DNA of 64,000 nt from Enterobacter sp. JUb54 (GTDB lineage: Bacteria > Pseudomonadota > Gammaproteobacteria > Enterobacterales > Enterobacteriaceae): contig NZ_CP060418.1 in the NCBI RefSeq assembly GCF_014298075.1, positions 2,666,001 to 2,730,000 of the forward strand, read 5' to 3'. This document shows positions 49,216-57,682 of this stretch, piece by piece. The stretch's first letter is position 1. Each line of letters opens with the position of its first letter. A program made the translations under genes and the position numbers. The notes under the pieces were generated by a model. It saw only the letters and a program-made list of their open reading frames with translations. It made no database searches and was not told where the DNA came from.

Positions 49216-50625
49216 TTACTGCACCCGATCCGCATCGGCCGTGGGCAGGCTCGTCAGAACCGTCCGCGAACGGTGGCTATAGTAATAGATCCCGATCAGC
49301 AGCACGGTAAACGGAATGCCGAACCACAGCGTCATGCGGAAGAAATCGGTGAACGCCGTGGAGATCAGCAGCGCCAGCATCAGACTGGCTCCCAGCAGCG
49401 GAGTCCAGGGATAGCCCCACAGCCGAAACTTCAACGCCGTTTGCCGGTGCTGACGACGGAAGAACAGATGGGTAATAAAGATCATCAGCCAGGTGAAACA
49501 GGCGCCATAGACCGAAATGGACATCATGGCGGCAAACGCCTGCTGCGGGTAGAGCACGCTCAGCACGATGGAGATCATGATCCCGACGCACGAGATAGCC
49601 AGCGCGTTCACCGGGATCCCACGCGCGCTGATCCGCCCAAATCCGGCCGGTGCCTGGCGGGCCCGCGACAATGAGAACATCATGCGGGTGGTGATATACA
49701 GCTGGCTGTTCATCGCCGAGAGCGCCGCAATCAGGACAATAAAGTTAAAAATACCGCCGGCATACGGCAGATGAATCACGTTCATCGCCACCAGGAAGGG
49801 GCTTTCGCTGGTGCCGGACTGACGCCACGGCACAATCGCCAGCATCAGCGCGATCGACAGCATATAGAAGATAAACAGGCGCAGGATGGTCCCTTTAAAC
49901 GCCGACTTCACCGCCACTACCGGGTTTTTCGCCTCGCCAGCCGCCACGGCGATCATTTCGATGCTGAGATAGCTGAAGATAGCGACAATGGTCGCAAACC
50001 ACATGCCGCTCACCCCGAACGGCATAAACCCGCCGCTGGCGGTAAAATTGTGCAGGCCGTAGGTCGGGTTAGCCGAGAAAGCGAGGATCCCCAGGCCAAT
50101 CAGGATAAACGCCACGATCGCCAGCACCTTAACCGTCGAGAGCGCATACTCCACCTGACCGAAACATTTCACACCGATGACATTAATTACGATAACCACG
50201 GCAGAGAACAACAGCACCCACGGCCAGACCGGCGTATCCGGGAACCAGAACTGCATATACATCCCGATCGCGGTAACTTCGGTCCCCACCGCCAGCACCA
50301 CGCAAGACCAGTAGGAGTAACGCACCAGAAATCCGCACAGCGGGCTCAGGTAAAACTCGGCATAGTCGCCGAAGGAGCCTGGGGTCGGATGCTCTGAGGT
50401 CATTTCCGCCAGACAGCCCATCAGCAGCAGCGCAATCACGCCGCCAATCAGGTAGCTCAACAACACCGACGGCCCGGCCATTTGAATCGCATAGGCGCTG
50501 CCGAGGAACAGCCCGGTACCAATCGCGCCGCCAATCGCCAGCATCGACATCTGCCCGGCGGTCAGCTGCTTCTGCAGCCCGTCCTGGCGCTGCGCAATCT
50601 CATCAAAACGCTTACGATCTTTCAT
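49216..50625 (-). CDS. amino acid permease (APC superfamily, AAT class)
   Basis: A 469-residue permease with 12 membrane segments. It has LTAGQMSMLAIGGAIGTGLF in the first helix, EMTSEHPTPGSFGDYAEFYL and FSYLSIEMIAVAAGEAKNP, all signatures of the AroP/PheP/GabP-type amino acid transporters. It is the last gene of a four-gene unit with an alpha/beta hydrolase, RidA and an aromatic aminotransferase, 11 bases from the aminotransferase stop. Context suggests an aromatic amino acid or kynurenine-like substrate; that is inference. Confidence 0.9.
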   Translation of the reverse strand: MKDRKRFDEIAQRQDGLQKQLTAGQMSMLAIGGAIGTGLFLGSAYAIQMAGPSVLLSYLIGGVIALLLMGCLAEMTSEHPTPGSFGDYAEFYLSPLCGFLVRYSYWSCVVLAVGTEVTAIGMYMQFWFPDTPVWPWVLLFSAVVIVINVIGVKCFGQVEYALSTVKVLAIVAFILIGLGILAFSANPTYGLHNFTASGGFMPFGVSGMWFATIVAIFSYLSIEMIAVAAGEAKNPVVAVKSAFKGTILRLFIFYMLSIALMLAIVPWRQSGTSESPFLVAMNVIHLPYAGGIFNFIVLIAALSAMNSQLYITTRMMFSLSRARQAPAGFGRISARGIPVNALAISCVGIMISIVLSVLYPQQAFAAMMSISVYGACFTWLMIFITHLFFRRQHRQTALKFRLWGYPWTPLLGASLMLALLISTAFTDFFRMTLWFGIPFTVLLIGIYYYSHRSRTVLTSLPTADADRVQ

Positions 50626-50636
50626 CGGTTCCTGCC

Positions 50637-51830
50637 TTAGCGACGGGCGGTGGTGACATCGAGGATCGCGGCGGTGACGTAATCAATATTGTCACCATTA
50701 AGGCCGGGCAGACACATCCGCCCTGGGGCCACCAGATAAATGGAATAGCGTTCACGCAGTTCGCTGACCTGGCGTTCGTTGAGGCCGGTATAGCTGAACA
50801 TGCCACGCTGATCGCGGATGCGCCGGTAGTCCAGCGCAGAGGCACCCTGCTCCAGCCCGGCGGACAGACGCTGGCGCATCTGCTGGATCCGCTCGCGCAT
50901 GGTGGTGAGCTCCGCCTGCCACTGCTGACACAGTTGCGTATCGGCTAATATCGTTTCAACAATGCGGCTACCGTGGGTCGGTGGGCAGGAGTAGCTCCGG
51001 CGGATCAGGGTTTTGAGCGCCCCCTGCACATTTGCAGCTTCGCTGGCGCTGGCGCAGCGAACCGTCAGTCCCCCGACTCGCTGGCCGTACAGGGCAATGT
51101 TTTTCGAAAACGAGTTGGCGACGATAAAATCCAGGTCGCTCTCCAGCGCCAGCCTCAGCGCATAGCAGTCCTCCTCCAGCCCGGCGCCAAAGCCCTGATA
51201 GGCGATATCGAAGAATGGCAACAGCCGCTGCGTCTGCATCATAGTCAGCAGGGTCTGCCACTGGCCGGGGTTCAGGTCGGTGCCGGTCGGGTTATGGCAG
51301 CACGGATGTAACAGCACCGCCGTCCCGGCGGGCAACGCCTGCAAGGCCGCCAGCATCTCGGCAAAGCGCAATTCGCCGCTCTGGTTGTCGAAATAGGGGT
51401 AATGGTTGACCTGAAGCCCCGCGCCGGAAAAAATGGCCTGATGGTTGGCCCAGGTCGGGTCGGAAACCCAAATCTCTTTCCGTTGTAAAAAATGCACGAG
51501 CAGGTCTGCCGCCAGCTTCAATGCCCCCGAACCGCCCACGGTTTGTACCGTCGCCAGCGCGTGCTGCGCAGCGCCTGGCCCCAACAACAACGTCTGGATC
51601 TGGCTGGCAAAGCGCGCACTGCCTTCAATCGGCGGGTAACCGTGTGGCTGCTGCAAAGCAAGCAGTCGCTGCTCTGCCTGCTTAACGGCCCCCATCAGCG
51701 GAATCGCCCCGCGCTCGTCGTAATATAAGCCAATGCCTAAATTCACTTTTCGCGGATGGCGGTCCTGCAAATACGCTTCCATCAGCGACATAATAGGATC
51801 GGGAGTCGATGGTTTAATTTCTGAGAACAT
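50637..51830 (-). CDS. aromatic amino acid aminotransferase (class I, TyrB/AspC type)
   Basis: A 397-residue PLP aminotransferase. It starts MFSEIKPSTPDPIMSLMEAY as in AspC/TyrB and contains HPCCHNPTGTDLNPGQW, the PLP-lysine motif ANSFSKNIALYGQRVGGL near 240 and a C-terminal arginine in RMCLPGLN. It transfers amino groups between aromatic or acidic amino acids and 2-oxoglutarate. It is distinct from a housekeeping tyrB context because it sits between ridA and a permease. Many such enzymes also accept kynurenine, which is relevant to the hydrolase upstream. Confidence 0.9.
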   Translation of the reverse strand: MFSEIKPSTPDPIMSLMEAYLQDRHPRKVNLGIGLYYDERGAIPLMGAVKQAEQRLLALQQPHGYPPIEGSARFASQIQTLLLGPGAAQHALATVQTVGGSGALKLAADLLVHFLQRKEIWVSDPTWANHQAIFSGAGLQVNHYPYFDNQSGELRFAEMLAALQALPAGTAVLLHPCCHNPTGTDLNPGQWQTLLTMMQTQRLLPFFDIAYQGFGAGLEEDCYALRLALESDLDFIVANSFSKNIALYGQRVGGLTVRCASASEAANVQGALKTLIRRSYSCPPTHGSRIVETILADTQLCQQWQAELTTMRERIQQMRQRLSAGLEQGASALDYRRIRDQRGMFSYTGLNERQVSELRERYSIYLVAPGRMCLPGLNGDNIDYVTAAILDVTTARR

Positions 51831-51885
51831 AGGTATCCTTAGCCATAATTAATTATGGCCAGCAGGTGAATATTTATTGTTGTTT

Positions 51886-52257
51886 TCAGGCCGTCGCGCT
51901 GACGGTGATCTCTATTTTCATGCCGGGCACCACTAATTTATCCACAATAACCGTAGAACGGTTCGGATAAGGTGCATTGAAATAACGCCGGTAAATATCA
52001 TCCAGCATTGCCACATCATTAACATCGGTAAGATAAATAATGACCTGTAATACATTATCGCTATGACTCCCGGCCGCCTGAAGCGTGCGGGCGAGATTAT
52101 CAAAGGTCAATGTGATCTGCTTTTCCGCCGCGCCGGTTTCGATGGTGCCATCGGTGCGGACCGGGCCGTGTGCAGTAAAAAGCATCCCGCCACCGCGCGT
52201 CGCCCAGGAAAAGGGCTGGCCGATATCCGGCAGGTCGGTCTGAATTACGTCTCGCAT
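51886..52257 (-). CDS. RidA-family enamine/imine deaminase
   Basis: A 123-residue YjgF/YER057c/UK114-family protein. The C-terminal half has IYLTDVNDVAMLDDIYRRYF and PNRSTVIVDKLVVPGMKIEI, with the catalytic-site arginine in NRST. RidA proteins hydrolyse reactive enamine and imine intermediates made by PLP enzymes and so protect them. The start at 52257 has AGGAAG upstream; the longer frame adds 7 residues. It overlaps the end of the hydrolase gene by 13 bases and precedes the aminotransferase by 55, a classic partnership. Confidence 0.88.
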   Translation of the reverse strand: MRDVIQTDLPDIGQPFSWATRGGGMLFTAHGPVRTDGTIETGAAEKQITLTFDNLARTLQAAGSHSDNVLQVIIYLTDVNDVAMLDDIYRRYFNAPYPNRSTVIVDKLVVPGMKIEITVSATA

Positions 52258-53048
52258 AAAGGCTTCCTGTAATTGCAAAGTACGCTAAAAAGTGCGCCAT
52301 CAGTGGCAAACAGCGCATCAAGGATGGAGTAGTGATTGGCATTCTCTATTGCCATTTTCCCGATCGACCTTCCCTGCTGGCACAGCTGTTGGGCATAGTA
52401 TTCACTCTGTGCTATCAGCTCTGGTCGCTCGCGACTCCCGTAAAACAGCGTCAGCGGCGCGGCCTGTGCCGGCACATGGCGCAGAGGGCTAAGCTCGCGC
52501 ACTTCCTGCGCCGTCAGCTGTAATTGGTGATTCACCGCGGTGGTCAGCAGCGGTTCGAGTTCAAAAATTCCGCTGATCGCCAGCACCGCCTCCACGCCCG
52601 GATGTGCCTGCCAGCAGGCTGCCAGATGCCCACCGGCAGAGTGACCGCTGAGATACACCGGGCCAGCCACGCCCGGCTGGCGAGCAATGGCATCCAGCGC
52701 CGCGCCAATTTGATGGTGGATCATCGTCAACGTGGCCTGCGGCGCTAACGAATATTCCACCAGCATCACATCGAAACCCAGCGCCAGCGGGCCGGTGGTA
52801 ATAAAGGCAAAATCCTCTTTATTACAGGATTGCCAGTAGCCACCGTGGATAAATACAATGGTTCCCGCTTTCTCTTTCGGAGAAATAAACCAGTCAATAC
52901 GCTCCCGCGCCTTTTCACCATAAGAAAAAGTCATGATATTTTCGCAACGTTGATAAGCCAACTGACTCCGCCGCTGAAAGTCAGCCAGTATTTCCGCTTC
53001 ATTATCTACGGTGGTGCTGTTGTCATAACTTCCGACGCTGAGTTTCAT
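52245..53048 (-). CDS. alpha/beta hydrolase, arylformamidase-like
   Basis: A 267-residue alpha/beta hydrolase. The oxyanion-hole motif HGGYW is at 68-72, the nucleophile elbow GHSAGGH at 135-141 (Ser137), a candidate acid Glu lies in the GSRERPE region (about 204-210) and the catalytic His is in NANHYS (His239). HGGYW and the spacing are typical of kynurenine formamidases and related carbamate or formamide hydrolases. It is the first gene of the operon with ridA, aminotransferase and permease. Kynurenine formamidase is the leading guess, but other small esters or amides are possible. Confidence 0.78.
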   Translation of the reverse strand: MKLSVGSYDNSTTVDNEAEILADFQRRSQLAYQRCENIMTFSYGEKARERIDWFISPKEKAGTIVFIHGGYWQSCNKEDFAFITTGPLALGFDVMLVEYSLAPQATLTMIHHQIGAALDAIARQPGVAGPVYLSGHSAGGHLAACWQAHPGVEAVLAISGIFELEPLLTTAVNHQLQLTAQEVRELSPLRHVPAQAAPLTLFYGSRERPELIAQSEYYAQQLCQQGRSIGKMAIENANHYSILDALFATDGALFSVLCNYRKPLCET

Positions 53049-53447
53049 ATATTAAACTTTGTTTATTATTTAAGATGTGGCTTAACTATTAGCAATGAGA
53101 AAATTTATTGTCAAGCGTGGTTAAAGTGGAATGCGTGAAGGTTAATAGAATTTAATTTTTCGCCTGAATAAGTTTTACCAGTGAAACTTTTCCCGGGTGA
53201 TTAGGCCATTGAGAGGGGACTGATGAGGTGTCACCATTCACTTTTCGCCACCGACATCTTGCTGTTGACCTCCTCCACGCCATCGTACTGTGACCGAGTC
53301 AACGTCCTGAGACACCGCTAAGGGTGTCCCGATTGTGCAAACACCGGGAAACGTCCATACTCAACAGCTTAAATGAGCCATTATTTTGATATTAATTTGG
53401 CCGTAGCAATGTCGGGTCTTAAAATATATAGAATGGGATGCAGACCA
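53049..53447. other. intergenic stretch between divergent genes
   Basis: About 400 bases between the hydrolase operon and the GNAT gene. It is AT-rich near 53050-53170. A small hairpin GACACC...GGTGTC lies at 53311-53328. No gene or known repeat was recognised; it must hold both promoters. Confidence 0.45.
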
Positions 53448-54317
53448 ATGAAATATAAATTAGTTAAGCAGCTTGTCCATGATGATGTCTTAAGAAACAG
53501 CTTCATTAACTTAGCCATTAAGACCTTTGATCTCTCTTTTAAGGCATGGTACAAGCAAGGCTACTGGACTGAATCCTATATTCCTTATGCTTTCGTCGAC
53601 AATAATAATAAAGTCATTGCCAATGCCTCCGCCAATATCATTGACCTGCAGTGGCAAGGCCAGCCCAGGCGCTATATTCAGATTGGCACCGTCATGACCG
53701 CCATCGACCATCGGGAAAAAGGATTAGCCAGCCAGTTAATAAACCAGATTCTGGCGGACTGGCAGGACCGCGTCGACGGGATTTTTCTGTTTGCCAACTC
53801 CACCACCGTTGATTTTTATCCAAGATTTGGGTTTGAGCGCACGGATGAATACCAGTACACCCTGCCGGTTATGCCGACCGCCGGGGATTTTCACAAGCTC
53901 GATATGGATAACGCGGGCGATGTTGAACTTCTTAAATCTTACTACCAGAAATCCAATCCGTTTTCTCAACTCACCGCGCACAATAACTTCGGGTTGTTGA
54001 TGTTTTATTGTTCAGCGTTTATGAAACACTGCATCTATTACTCGGAGAAAAATAAAGCCGTGGCGATAGCGATGCAGAGCGAACATGCGCTGCTGTGCTT
54101 TGATATTTTCTGTGACAGTACGAGTTCGATGTCCACCATCGTGAATGAACTGGCCTCGGATCAGACCCGGCAGGTTATTTTAGGTTTTACCCCGAAGGAA
54201 GACCGGGCGGGTGAATATGACAAGATAGAGATCGATGATTTTCTGTTCATCTATTCAGCAAAAGAGAATATTTTCAAAGACCGTAAACTGATGTTCCCCA
54301 CCCTCGCGCACGCCTGA
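53448..54317 (+). CDS. GNAT-family N-acetyltransferase
   Basis: A 289-residue protein with an N-terminal GNAT domain: IQIGTVMTAIDHREKGLASQLI near 75-96 carries the acetyl-CoA pyrophosphate motif (REKGLA), followed by FANSTTVDFYPRFGFE. The C-terminal about 130 residues look like a second, catalytically silent GNAT-like half (LLCFDIFCDS). The start at 53448 is chosen over 53373 because the latter adds a poorly conserved stretch; an ATG at 53433 is also possible. Base composition is lower in GC than neighbours, a hint of acquisition. Substrate unknown. Confidence 0.75.
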   Translation: MKYKLVKQLVHDDVLRNSFINLAIKTFDLSFKAWYKQGYWTESYIPYAFVDNNNKVIANASANIIDLQWQGQPRRYIQIGTVMTAIDHREKGLASQLINQILADWQDRVDGIFLFANSTTVDFYPRFGFERTDEYQYTLPVMPTAGDFHKLDMDNAGDVELLKSYYQKSNPFSQLTAHNNFGLLMFYCSAFMKHCIYYSEKNKAVAIAMQSEHALLCFDIFCDSTSSMSTIVNELASDQTRQVILGFTPKEDRAGEYDKIEIDDFLFIYSAKENIFKDRKLMFPTLAHA

Positions 54318-54339
54318 GCGCCATTCAGCCATTCATGCT

Positions 54340-54364
54340 GCCCGGGCGGCGTGAACGGCCGGGC
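54340..54364. terminator. hairpin between convergent GNAT and zinc-ribbon genes
   Basis: GCCCGG pairs with CCGGGC across a GC-rich loop, in the 56-base gap between two convergent genes. It may serve both as transcription end; T-runs are absent. Confidence 0.35.
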
Positions 54365-54373
54365 GTCAATCCG

Positions 54374-54538
54374 TCAGGGCGTGACCACGAATAACGATTT
54401 ACAACGTGGGCACATCAGGGCGGCACCGTTTTTAACCTTGCTGAGCGGATGCCGTGATTTATGTCGGCATTCCGGACATCTTACCGTCGTCCCTGCAGAG
54501 GAACGAAAACGCTTCACTGCGTTATCAAAGAATGACAT
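54374..54538 (-). CDS. 54-residue zinc-ribbon protein
   Basis: Reading the minus strand from the ATG at 54538 gives MSFFDNAVKRFRSS and then two cysteine pairs, CPEC (21-24) and CPRC (43-46), 18 residues apart, with a basic HKSRHPLSK stretch between, ending LFVVTP. This is a zinc ribbon of the kind found in small enterobacterial proteins such as the YnfU group; that comparison is from memory. TAAGGT lies 3 bases before the start. Function unknown; small zinc ribbons often bind nucleic acid. The plus-strand open frame here is its shadow. Confidence 0.8.
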   Translation of the reverse strand: MSFFDNAVKRFRSSAGTTVRCPECRHKSRHPLSKVKNGAALMCPRCKSLFVVTP

Positions 54539-54766
54539 AGACCTTACCCGCTGATTGAGTGTGGTTTATCATAGCACTGGCTGATTAAAAAACACACAAC
54601 CCATACTGCCGATGGCGCAGCGAAACAGGGAGAAAAAATCAGGAGATGGTGAGGATGGCGGAAACAAGACGCGTACCATCTCCGATCGAAAGGCGTTTTT
54701 GCGCGGTCATGCCATACGCCGGTCGCACAACGGCGACCGTTATCTTTTCAATATCAATGTATTATA

Positions 54767-54979
54767 TCAGTGCCTATACAAGGTGCCGTCACTGTGTCCA
54801 GATCCAATCCGGCCTGCTTCAATTAAAATTTCATCGATAACGTCTTCAAGGCATGCTGAACCATGGTTCTCACAAATCCGATGAACCTGGGTCAATATTT
54901 CCTCCTGGGACATCTCTCCGCGCAGCGCCGACATCAGCATCACCGATGCCCAGCGCCGAACTTCCGGGTGCGTAATCAT
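54767..54979 (-). CDS. hypothetical 70-residue acidic protein
   Basis: The minus-strand frame from 54979 encodes MITHPEVRRWASVMLMSALR followed by an acidic helical region (GEMSQEEILTQVHRICENHG and CLEDVIDEILIEAG). GGAGGTAAATCGC gives it a good ribosome-binding site, so the shorter start is preferred over 55009. There is no signal peptide, and three His/Cys residues (HRICENHGSAC) could bind metal. No family was recognised. An overlapping plus-strand frame (from 54655) is less likely. Confidence 0.55.
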   Translation of the reverse strand: MITHPEVRRWASVMLMSALRGEMSQEEILTQVHRICENHGSACLEDVIDEILIEAGRIGSGHSDGTLYRH

Positions 54980-55120
54980 GCGATTTACCTCCAACCGACC
55001 ATCTACCACTATAAATTATAGGCGCTATGATGCCGTTCATCACCGCGATACACGATAATTCCCTTGCGGCCCTGGCGCCTGCCTCACCGGCGCCAGGACT
55101 GTGGCAAACGCGTACCGACG

Positions 55121-56407
55121 CTATTTTTGCGCGCGGCGCGAGACGTAGTCCCGGGGGGCTTCCCCGGTGTAAATCTGCCGCGGACGGTAGATATTCAACG
55201 GCGCTTCGTGCATTTCGTTCCAGTGCGCAACCCAGCCCAGAGTGCGCCCGACGGCGGTAATGACCACAAACATCGAAGAAGGCAGCCCCATCGCTTTCAG
55301 GATCACCGCGGTGTAGAAATCGACGCTCGGCGACAGGCCGTTCTCAATAAAGTACGGATCGGTCAGCGCCACCTCTTCAAGGGCCATCGCCACCTGCAGC
55401 AGCTGATCGGACATTCCCAGCTCCGCCAGCACCCGATGGCAGGTTTCACGCAGGATCGCGGCCCGCGGATCGAGATGTTTGTAACGTGAATTACCAAAGC
55501 CCAGGCGACGGAAGGCCTGCGGGTCCCGTTTCGCTTTGCTCATGAACGCCGGCACCTGGTCCACGCTCTCGATAGCGTCCAGCATCTGCATGCTCGCCTC
55601 GTTGGCGCCGCCATGCATCGGCCCCCACATGGAGGCCAGACCGGCCGCCACGCAGGCAAACAGGTTAGCTCCGGAGGAGCCCGCCGCCCGTACCGTGGTG
55701 GTGGAAGCACACTGCCCGTGATCGGCATGGAGGACCAGGATCTGGTTCATCGCCTGCTCAATCACCGGATTCACAACGTATTTTTCCGCCGGGATCGCAA
55801 ACAGCATATGCAGGAAATTCCCGGCGTACGCCAGGTCGTTCCTCGGGTAGACCGCCGGCTGTTCGATAGAAAACTTATAGCTCATTGCCGCGATGGTCGG
55901 CATTTTGGACAGCAGGCGGGTGGCAGCCAGTGCGCGATGGTCCGGATTTTCGACGTCCAGCACATCATGGTAGAACGCCGCCAGCGCCCCCACCATGGCG
56001 CACATCAGCGCCATCGGATGGGCATCGCGGCGAAATCCACTGCACATTTTCGACATCTGCTCATGGACCAGCGTATGACGGGTAATTTTCTCCCGGAAGG
56101 CTTGATAGTTCGCCTCATCCGGCGCCTCCCCTTGCAGCATAATACAGGCGACCTCAATGAAGTCGCACTGCCGGGCCAGCTGATCGACCGGATAACCCCG
56201 GTGCAGCAGGATGCTGTTTTCGGTATCAATATAGGAAATGGCCGACTCACACCCGGCGGTATTGCTAAAGCCGGGGTCGAAGCTGCACATTCCTGACGAT
56301 GCAAGCGCCCGGGCATCGAGACCTACCTGCCCCAGCGTTCCGGACACTGTATTCAGGGGGATGGACTGCTGCCCATCCAAAGAAAGTGTTACTGGCGTAG
56401 TCCCCAT
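55121..56407 (-). CDS. citrate synthase paralogue (type II) with altered active site
   Basis: A 428-residue hexameric-type citrate synthase, colinear with E. coli GltA. The first catalytic histidine is present in WGPMHGGANEA (His265) and the catalytic Asp in SVDFY (Asp363). However, the second histidine, expected in GFGHRVYK, reads GFGNSRYK, so the position is Asn306; the codon is AAT on the minus strand. NADH-site residues RHT near 110-112 are kept. The gene is not in a gltA-sdh setting, so it is a second copy. The start at 56407 follows GGGGGAA. Activity with oxaloacetate may be reduced or changed; an alternative substrate is possible. Confidence 0.88.
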   Translation of the reverse strand: MGTTPVTLSLDGQQSIPLNTVSGTLGQVGLDARALASSGMCSFDPGFSNTAGCESAISYIDTENSILLHRGYPVDQLARQCDFIEVACIMLQGEAPDEANYQAFREKITRHTLVHEQMSKMCSGFRRDAHPMALMCAMVGALAAFYHDVLDVENPDHRALAATRLLSKMPTIAAMSYKFSIEQPAVYPRNDLAYAGNFLHMLFAIPAEKYVVNPVIEQAMNQILVLHADHGQCASTTTVRAAGSSGANLFACVAAGLASMWGPMHGGANEASMQMLDAIESVDQVPAFMSKAKRDPQAFRRLGFGNSRYKHLDPRAAILRETCHRVLAELGMSDQLLQVAMALEEVALTDPYFIENGLSPSVDFYTAVILKAMGLPSSMFVVITAVGRTLGWVAHWNEMHEAPLNIYRPRQIYTGEAPRDYVSRRAQK

Positions 56408-56577
56408 CTTTTCAATTCCCCCTCTGCAGCATATCGTGAGCACCCTGAAGCCATTCTTCAGGCCGAATTTCCAACATAGCCAGAGTGCTGCGGCTATTCT
56501 TTGATATAAACGGTTAAAAGCGTGATAAAAAGCGGGTTTTAGCCAATCAATATGATCATCACTGAGTAAGGATCGCC

Positions 56578-56928
56578 GTGTTAGCCGATACGCTTATTTT
56601 TATCGTCGCCGCCATTCATATCTACATCCTGATTCTCGAGATGTTTTTATGGCAGAGCAAAACCGGCCGCAAGGCCTTTAACCTCAGCGCCGACTTTGCC
56701 CGCGATACCCGGGTGATGGCCGCCAATCAGGGGCTGTACAACGGTTTTTTAGCCGCCGGATTGTTGTGGGGATTGTGGGGCGCAGAGCAGGGTCTGGAGT
56801 TTAAGGTTTTCTTTCTGATCTGCGTGATTGTCGCCGGGATCTTCGGTGCCGCGACCGCCAGTCGGAAAATACTGTATGTGCAGGCGCTGCCTGCGGTGGC
56901 AGCGCTGATTGCGCTGTGCGTTCGCTAG
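56578..56928 (+). CDS. DUF1304 membrane protein
   Basis: A 116-residue protein with four predicted membrane helices (about 2-22, 50-65, 73-92, 98-114). It carries the family pattern HIYILILEMFLW and FARDTRVMAANQGLYNGFLA near 43-62. DUF1304 proteins are small inner-membrane proteins of unknown role. Translation begins with GTG at 56578 behind AAGGAT. It is divergent from the citrate synthase paralogue. Confidence 0.85.
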   Translation: MLADTLIFIVAAIHIYILILEMFLWQSKTGRKAFNLSADFARDTRVMAANQGLYNGFLAAGLLWGLWGAEQGLEFKVFFLICVIVAGIFGAATASRKILYVQALPAVAALIALCVR

Positions 56929-56948
56929 CCTGGTGCAAGATCGGCGTG

Positions 56949-57023
56949 CTAAAGAATGCCTAATTCAATCAATGCCGCGAAAGCAAGCAGGATGAACAGA
57001 ATAACGGAAAGAGGTGTGTTCAT
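56949..57023 (-). CDS. 24-residue single-helix membrane peptide
   Basis: From the ATG at 57023 the minus strand encodes MNTPLSVILFILLAFAALIE followed by LGIL and TAG. The whole peptide after residue 4 is one hydrophobic helix. The ribosome-binding site GGGAGG is 6 bases before the ATG, about as good as possible. Size and layout match known enterobacterial small membrane proteins that modulate larger complexes, but no specific homologue was recognised. It has no overlapping gene. Confidence 0.6.
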   Translation of the reverse strand: MNTPLSVILFILLAFAALIELGIL

Positions 57024-57218
57024 ATGTTGCCTCCCTGGCACGACCATTCTTATTTTTATCATGAGCATGATCTTTCCGTAATTCGTTGAGATAGTTCACA
57101 AAAAATTTGATTTAAGCTTATCATCTTACGGAAAACAGCGGTCAGGCGGGCAACAGCTAACACAAGGAGAGTAAACAATACGATTTATGGATGATAACTG
57201 CCGCGAACAGCCAGAGAA

Positions 57219-57238
57219 AAACCGCCCGCAGGCGGTTT
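57219..57238 (-). terminator. rho-independent terminator
   Basis: 8-bp perfect stem AAACCGCC with its complement and a 4-base loop, followed on the minus strand by TTTTTCTC, 19 bases past the stop of the lipoprotein gene. Confidence 0.85.
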
Positions 57239-57256
57239 AATAACCAGAAGGTGAGC

Positions 57257-57682
57257 CTATTTTGCGTAGCCTAAAAACTGCCCCTCTTTCATCACCGCCA
57301 CTTTGCCGGTCGTATAGGCAATGATGGTGTACAGCCCCTGGGAATAGGTCGTCGCTTTTGCATTCACCTCATCCTGCGCGGCAGGCTTGCCGTCCACCGT
57401 CAGGATGCCCGTCGCGTCACGCTTAATCGTCATTCCGTCATAGTGTTTTGTAAACGCGACAGATTTTTTGGCTGCCTGCGCTTTCTGTGGATACATGGCC
57501 TGGGCATTTTCTAAGGCCTGTTTTTCCGCCGCGTTCATGATCGCGGCCTGGCGATTCTGTTCTGCGATATAGCACGCATCCCGGCTAACCCCCTTCGCCT
57601 CACAATTTGCCATCCGGGAGGCTTCACTTGAGCAACCGGCCAGCGCCGACACCATTGATGCAATAACGATTAACTTTTTCAT
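57257..57682 (-). CDS. hypothetical lipoprotein
   Basis: A 141-residue lipoprotein: signal peptide MKKLIVIASMVSALAGC with lipobox LAGC, so Cys17 is acylated. The mature part has a CEAKGVSRDACYIAEQNRQA segment, probably disulfide-bonded, an Ala/Gln-rich helix (about 45-75), then a beta-rich end (DGMTIKRDATGILTVDGKPA). No family function is known to me. It has its own terminator and stands alone between small genes and the argU tRNA. Confidence 0.7.
   Translation of the reverse strand: MKKLIVIASMVSALAGCSSEASRMANCEAKGVSRDACYIAEQNRQAAIMNAAEKQALENAQAMYPQKAQAAKKSVAFTKHYDGMTIKRDATGILTVDGKPAAQDEVNAKATTYSQGLYTIIAYTTGKVAVMKEGQFLGYAK

Noticed and set aside
54655-54840. Small plus-strand frame with an AGGAGA upstream (starts MAETRRVPSPIERRF)
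   Set aside because: It overlaps the 3' end of the better supported minus-strand 70-residue gene and has no recognised family; it cannot be excluded, but support is too weak to call.
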